A DNA stretch of 64,000 nt, from assembly GCA_963662155.1 (NCBI GenBank), contig OY759269.1:22310878-22374877 (forward strand), given 5' to 3'. Made by a program: the position numbers and the translations under genes. The notes beneath the pieces were generated by a model. It was not told the origin of the DNA and searched no databases. It saw only the letters and a list, made by a program, of their open reading frames with translations. Of this stretch, positions 61,201 to 64,000 are shown in pieces. This stretch comes from Lamellibrachia columna. Lineage: Eukaryota; Annelida; Polychaeta; Sabellida; Siboglinidae. How positions within the stretch are numbered: the first letter of the stretch is position 1; every line of letters starts with the position of its first letter.

Positions 61201-63152
61201 AATCGACAGAACCCAAGTTCGAACACTCTTGCTGCTGTTTCATTTGGCAATTTTGTTAAATAAGTACCTGGCTACAAACAGAGTCAGATATGTGAACGAA
61301 TAATCTTCTTGCAGTAATTGGATTGGATACTGCACTATGTAAGAACGTGTCGTTTATTCATAACTGACAGATGCTGTTTTCTTTGTCTCCCCAACAGGAA
61401 GCAGCAATGGCCAAGTTGGCAGCATCTGAAGCGTCAACGTTTATTGCACACCAGGTGAGAAACAGCCGTGATTGTGGTCAGAGCTAAGGAACCATCTTAA
61501 GACGTCAGTGTATGACAGTACATAACACCGATGTCATTTAAAACCTCAGATCACCCACAAGATACTTTCACCTGTAGATACATATCCGTGAAAATAACAT
61601 GATTGTAGCAAAGTTATTTATTTGTTCCACTTTTGTCATCAAATTAACTGTGGTGGGAAAATAAATAATAATTTTGAGAAAAATACATCAATGTACAAGG
61701 TTAAAAAACAGTTGCTTATCCCCCTCCCCAATGAAATCAGTTGAGCTTATCCCTCTTCCCCATGAGACCAGTTGGGTTTATTCCCCTCCCCCATGAAATC
61801 AGTTGGGCTTATCCCTCTCCCTCATGAGACCAGTTGGGCTTATCCCTCTCTCCCATGAGACCAGTTGGGCTTATCACCCTCCCCCATGAGACCAGTTGGG
61901 CTTATCCCCCTCCCCCATGAGACCAGTTAGGCTTATCCCTCTTCCCCATGAGACCAGTTGGGCTTATCCCTCTCCCACATGAGACCAGTTGGGCTTATCC
62001 CTCTCCCCCATGAGACCAGTTGGGCTTATCCCCCTCCCCATGAGACCAGTTGGGCTTATCACCCTCCACCATAACACCAGTTGGGCTTATCACCCTCCCC
62101 ATGAGACCAGTTGGGCTTATCACCCTCCCCCATAAGACCAGTTGGGCTTATCCCTCTCTCCAATGAGACCAGTTGGGCTTATCCCTCTCTCCCATGAGAC
62201 CAGTTGGGCTTATCCCTCTCCCTCATGAGACCAGTTGGGCTTATCCCTCTCTCCCATGAGACCAGTTGGGCTTATCACCCTCCCCCATAAAACCAGTTGG
62301 GTGTATCCCTCTCTCCCATGAGACCAATTGGGCTTATCCCTCTCTCCCATGAGACTAGTTGGGCTTATCCCTCTCTCCCATGAGACCAGTTAAGCTTATC
62401 CCCCTCTCCCATAAAACCAGTTAAGCATGTCCCTCTCTCCCATGAGACCAGTAGGGCTTATCCCTCTCTCCCATGAAACCAGTTGGGCTTATCCCTCACT
62501 CCCATGAGACCAGTTGGGCTTATCCCTCTCTCCCATGAGATCAGTTGGGCTTATCCCCCTCCCACATGAGACCAGTTGGGTTTATCCCTCTCCCCCATGA
62601 TCCAGATGGGTTTAGTATTAAACATCGATAAAAAATTGAAGCTTTGGAAACTAGACAATTTATTAAATCACCTAGTTGTGTGAACGTGGAAACCAGTTAC
62701 AGATCTCACTATCATAATTATCACCTGTTGTTTCACCTTACCTATTGTGTTTGTATATGTGACACTTATTAATTGCCCAATTCATGACATGACCATTATT
62801 AGGTGTTCACATAAATTTGAAAATTCTTCTGAAATTCAGATTGTTTTTTTGGGTTTCCTTTGTATCCACGTAAATGATTGTGTGGACACTGTCATATATT
62901 CTGGAAGTTTCCTCTGAAAATTGTCTGTATTGTAAAAAAATGTCTTGCACTTTCTTTAATATATAATTATAAATTTTGTTGGGGCATTTATTTCAGGCGA
63001 TACAGGTGCTGGGCGGAATGGGCTATGTGTCGGACATGCCCACTGAACGACACTATCGCGACGCAAGGATCACAGAGATATATGAGGGAACAAGTGAGAT
63101 TATGAGACTGGTCATCGCTAATAACCTGCTCAAGGAATATGGTGCCATCTAA
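41945..63152 (+). CDS. ACADS: Short-chain acyl-CoA dehydrogenase, mitochondrial (12 exons, complete)
   Basis: Exons 41945-42014, 43039-43172, 43729-43878, 44465-44576, 53301-53416, 54630-54665, 55283-55453, 56445-56501, 58315-58395, 60788-60883, 61398-61454 and 62997-63152 join in frame to 411 residues, the length expected for the family (about 412). The enzyme is an FAD flavoprotein that makes the first double bond in short-chain acyl-CoAs (C4-C6) in mitochondrial beta-oxidation and passes electrons to ETF. The first 25-30 residues are basic and hydroxylated, as in a mitochondrial targeting peptide. The first family signature, [13 protein letters not shown] (151-163), spans the exon 4/5 junction. 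The second, Q-x2-GGMGY-x2-D-x4-R-x3-D, is at 363-382. The catalytic base is Glu390 in [11 protein letters not shown]-terminal, middle and C-terminal acyl-CoA dehydrogenase domains are all present. The introns carry minisatellites, SINEs and LINE pieces, and intron 4 alone is 8.7 kb. Confidence 0.97.
42015..43038 (+). other. ACADS intron 1 with a LINE fragment (about 42760-42955)
   Basis: With stops and a frame change, the + strand reads [13 protein letters not shown] and then [15 protein letters not shown], the tail of a non-LTR retrotransposon ORF (SFFPxTIRDWNxLP...). It lies about 85 bp before exon 2. Confidence 0.65.
43039..43172 (+). CDS. ACADS: ACADS exon 2
   Basis: 134 nt, phase 1 to 0. 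Encodes [20 protein letters not shown] and then [12 protein letters not shown], the start of the N-terminal helical domain. Acceptor GCTTGCAG, donor GTCAGT. Confidence 0.96.
43173..43728 (+). other. ACADS intron 2
   Basis: 556 bp, AT-rich, no repeat recognised. Confidence 0.8.
43729..43878 (+). CDS. ACADS: ACADS exon 3
   Basis: 150 nt, phase 0 to 0. Encodes [20 protein letters not shown] and [15 protein letters not shown], closely matching the family. Confidence 0.97.
43964..44222 (+). mobile_element. Near full-length tRNA-derived SINE in ACADS intron 3
   Basis: Head GGGCGCAGTGGTGTAGTAGT, degenerate B box (AGTTTGAATCC), body CCTCAGTTCACTCAGCTGTA with a single 39-bp-type segment, GAAGTCGAGATGGCAGTGG, GGTCTGCCAAGGGGTGAAAT, and tail CTATATGAGAACGTACCTTT. 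This is the best single-unit reference copy in the window. Confidence 0.88.
44465..44576 (+). CDS. ACADS: ACADS exon 4
   Basis: 112 nt, phase 0 to 1. Encodes [20 protein letters not shown] and [13 protein letters not shown], ending within the first signature. Acceptor TTGCTTTCAG, donor GTAATT. Confidence 0.97.
47491..48095 (+). mobile_element. LINE 3' fragment, copy 1, within the minisatellite
   Basis: An open frame 47502-47804 (100 codons plus TAA) reads [20 protein letters not shown], then [11 protein letters not shown], then [18 protein letters not shown] and FQEAIMELP. This is the C-terminus of a non-LTR retrotransposon ORF2 (LGWPxLExRR...FSFFPRxIRxWNxLP...FxxAI). The 3' untranslated part ends GTTTGGAGTAAACCACTTGA, which also occurs in diverged form at 56537-56601. 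5'-truncated, as is normal for LINE insertions. Confidence 0.88.
48972..49576 (+). mobile_element. LINE 3' fragment, copy 2
   Basis: Same 605-bp segment 1481 bp downstream; the frame 48983-49285 is still open. Differences from copy 1 include TACATAGCC for TACATCGCC and GTACCACCC for GTATCACCC. Confidence 0.88.
50453..51057 (+). mobile_element. LINE 3' fragment, copy 3
   Basis: Same segment again at 1481-bp spacing; the frame 50464-50766 is open. No difference from copy 2 was noticed in this part. Confidence 0.88.
53301..53416 (+). CDS. ACADS: ACADS exon 5
   Basis: 116 nt, phase 1 to 0. Encodes [20 protein letters not shown], then [18 protein letters not shown]. Completes the first family signature. 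Donor GTAACT. Confidence 0.95.
53417..54629 (+). other. ACADS intron 5
   Basis: It contains a partial SINE (53806-53918) and, near 53740-53772, a second SINE tail-like stretch (GCACTATATAAGATTTACAT). Otherwise AT-rich. Confidence 0.75.
53806..53918 (+). mobile_element. Partial SINE in ACADS intron 5
   Basis: ATTGCCTCAGTTCACTCAGC, TGTATAAATGAGTACCTGGC, GAATGCTTCCCAGAGAAG and TATAAGAATGTACCTTTAAT match the body and tail of the 43964 copy. The head and the segment before the tail are missing. Confidence 0.8.
54630..54665 (+). CDS. ACADS: ACADS exon 6 (36 nt)
   Basis: Encodes [12 protein letters not shown], bridging exons 5 and 7 in phase 0, as in ...VVFASTD...KGISAF of the family. Acceptor TTTGTTTAG, donor GTAAGA. 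Confidence 0.93.
54666..55282 (+). other. ACADS intron 6 with a LINE fragment on the minus strand (54718-54921)
   Basis: The minus strand reads [14 protein letters not shown] and then [20 protein letters not shown]. This matches the very end of the LINE type whose preceding segment is seen at 7740-7905 (YLxSLxKWM...TxDRxxWRxMIANVxKxHGT). 5'-truncated remnant. Confidence 0.7.
55283..55453 (+). CDS. ACADS: ACADS exon 7
   Basis: 171 nt, phase 0 to 0. Encodes [20 protein letters not shown], then [20 protein letters not shown] and [13 protein letters not shown]: the middle beta domain and the start of the C-terminal helices. Confidence 0.97.
55454..56444 (+). other. ACADS intron 7
   Basis: 991 bp, AT-rich. 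TTATCTTGTATCCACTATGACATG near 55540 resembles a lone 26-bp unit of the intron 4 array. No other feature seen. Confidence 0.6.
56445..56501 (+). CDS. ACADS: ACADS exon 8
   Basis: 57 nt. Encodes [19 protein letters not shown], a highly conserved helix of the C-terminal domain. Donor GTTCTT is weak, but the phase is exact. Confidence 0.95.
56862..57785. repeat. 17-bp minisatellite, about 54 copies
   Basis: The unit is CACCTAACAACACTGGC, with C/A variation at AACAACACTGG versus AACAACCCTGG. In ACADS intron 8. Confidence 0.96.
58231..58282. repeat. (CT)n then (AT)n microsatellite
   Basis: A run of CT dinucleotides passes directly into AT dinucleotides about 30 bp before exon 9, close to its splice acceptor. 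Confidence 0.93.
58315..58395 (+). CDS. ACADS: ACADS exon 9
   Basis: 81 nt. Encodes [20 protein letters not shown] and AKLQAIQ, containing the R-x-x-FG-x-P motif. Acceptor GTGTATTACAG, donor GTTAGT. Confidence 0.97.
58396..60787 (+). other. ACADS intron 9
   Basis: Almost filled by the 57-bp array; 60600-60787 is ordinary intron sequence. Confidence 0.85.
58519..60600. repeat. 57-bp minisatellite, about 36 copies
   Basis: The unit is TTTGGTTCCTTCTACGTGGT, GTCTATGCCAGGGGAAGTAA, AAGATACACTAAGAGTC. A 56-bp form lacks one base (CAGGGAAATAAA) and interrupts the frame. The first six or so units form a distinct subtype (CCTTCTAAATGGTATCTATG). A block of about 284 bp around 59370-59650 is repeated at 59650-59880. 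The frames of up to 201 codons through the array are repeat artefacts. Confidence 0.96.
60788..60883 (+). CDS. ACADS: ACADS exon 10
   Basis: 96 nt. Encodes [20 protein letters not shown] and [12 protein letters not shown]. Acceptor GATTTCAG, donor GTACAG. Confidence 0.96.
60884..61397 (+). other. ACADS intron 10 with a SINE
   Basis: It starts with three copies of TAATATCTTGTAATTAC, then AT-rich sequence, then a SINE (separate entry). Confidence 0.8.
61161..61352 (+). mobile_element. SINE in ACADS intron 10
   Basis: Head GGGTCGCGGTGGTGTAATGG, B-box-like AAGTTCGAACA, body AAATAAGTACCTGGCTACAA, and tail CTATGTAAGAACGTGTCGTT. The middle is shortened relative to the 43964 copy. Confidence 0.82.
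61398..61454 (+). CDS. ACADS: ACADS exon 11
   Basis: 57 nt. Encodes [19 protein letters not shown], the conserved EAAMAKL helix. Acceptor CCCCAACAG, donor GTGAGA. Confidence 0.97.
61455..62996 (+). other. ACADS intron 11
   Basis: Contains the array of about 31 bp; the remainder is AT-rich. Confidence 0.85.
61725..62615. repeat. About 31-bp minisatellite, about 29 copies
   Basis: The unit is CCATGAGACCAGTTGGGCTT followed by ATCCCTCTCTC, with length variation in the C/T-rich part. Confidence 0.95.
62997..63152 (+). CDS. ACADS: ACADS exon 12: catalytic glutamate and stop
   Basis: 156 nt. Encodes [20 protein letters not shown], then [20 protein letters not shown] and [11 protein letters not shown], with TAA at 63150-63152. 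Carries the second family signature and Glu390, the base that abstracts the alpha proton. Confidence 0.98.
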   Translation, partial: AIQVLGGMGYVSDMPTERHYRDARITEIYEGTSEIMRLVIANNLLKEYGAI

Positions 63153-64000
63153 CTCAGATTAAATACTTTTACTGATATGAAATAAACACCACAACCATTG
63201 GCAATTACTGTTGATGTGTGATAATAGAAATTAAATTCAGTTAAACAATGTGATTATGAAATGTTAGGAAATAAAATAACCTTTGTCTTAGAGAAGTGAT
63301 GAAAGACAATTTAGAGTTGTGCAGAATATACAATACAAAAATATAACTGGATATAACTGGACTGTTGTGTTGCTGAATTGCATTTCTGTAAGTTACATTC
63401 TGGAATCACGTGATGGGCCTATCATTGGCACTCATAAAATACGTTCTCCCCCTGTATGCAATGGAACCATAATATTCGGACAGCAACATTCAAATTAAAC
63501 AGATAATGTTCAATTTGTTTATAGTACGGATGGTCGAGGTGTTAGACTGGGCATAGTTTATGCTATATTATATAATATGATTTTACGATCAAAGTTATCA
63601 GACTATGTACTTTTAAAAATGGTGTGGCCGAAAATGCATACACAATACAAGTCGTTCACAATTCTATAATCAGACAGTAATTTGACAGAAAAAGTCCTGC
63701 CCAGGATTATGATGTTCTGGCACTTGCATACGCTAGGATGGTGAATGTTTGCTGTGTGATGATCTCATTTTGGATGTTGGTAGTGCTGTCAGGTGTTCAC
63801 TACTGGACAGTTAAATAATCAGTCAGTGGTTGCAAAAGAAAATGAACATTATTACAGTAACATTGCGGTAATGACGAGCTGTTCTAGATCTTGCTGACAG
63901 GTGATCATCATTTTATACATACTCAATTTTGTGTGTACTTGCTGAAGAATTAATTAATGTATCTCTTGAATAATGGAATGTGATAACAGTAATTGTGTTC
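63153..64000 (+). other. ACADS 3' UTR and downstream flank
   Basis: AATAAA occurs at 63181-63186 and again at about 63270-63275; either could direct polyadenylation. Beyond that, to the window end, no gene or repeat is recognised. Confidence 0.6.

Overview
The window is eukaryotic nuclear DNA from an animal, most likely a mollusc or another lophotrochozoan. The grounds are split genes with GT-AG introns, a mitochondrial-targeted metabolic enzyme, an immunoglobulin-domain surface protein, tRNA-derived SINEs, several non-LTR retrotransposon remnants, a hAT element, and a very heavy load of micro- and minisatellites. The mollusc guess rests on overall genome style and is an inference; the species cannot be told from the sequence alone. 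Nothing prokaryotic is present, so operons, ribosome binding sites and CRISPR arrays do not apply.

Three protein genes, all on the + strand, can be assembled exon by exon with consistent phases. (1) Positions 2327-11300 hold the last eight coding exons of a cell-surface immunoglobulin-superfamily protein: three Ig-like domains, then a short hydrophobic tail that looks like a GPI-anchor signal. Its signal-peptide exon was not found and probably lies upstream. (2) Positions about 35515-38645 hold a complete small gene for a secreted, proline- and tyrosine-rich protein of 222 residues that I cannot assign to a family. (3) Positions 41945-63152 hold a complete 12-exon gene for mitochondrial short-chain acyl-CoA dehydrogenase (ACADS, 411 residues), with both family signatures and the catalytic glutamate.

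The rest is mostly repeats. From left to right: a minus-strand SINE (134-452); introns of the Ig gene with LINE scraps and a 50-bp hairpin-forming array (4119-5445); a 53-bp array just past the Ig gene stop (11838-12720); about 2.7 kb with nothing recognised; a SINE whose internal 39-bp segment has expanded to about 27 copies (16136-17425); a 410-bp CA tract; a nested array of two different 29-bp repeats organised into a 1572-bp higher-order unit (20161-25057); arrays of 21, 33 and 15 bp (25057-27553); a 2.9-kb hAT-type transposon with an 8-bp target-site duplication (28046-30965); an AT-centred inverted repeat (31196-31532); and a loose array of about 33 bp (32760-34480). Inside ACADS, introns 4, 8, 9 and 11 each hold their own minisatellite (26, 17, 57 and about 31 bp). 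The one in intron 4 has captured a truncated LINE 3' end and amplified it in 1481-bp units.

The genes show no sign of a joint pathway; they look like unrelated neighbours. The most unusual material is the repeat biology: minisatellite birth inside a SINE, a LINE fragment riding in a higher-order repeat with its reading frame open in all three copies, and long fortuitous ORFs caused by repeat units whose length is a multiple of three.
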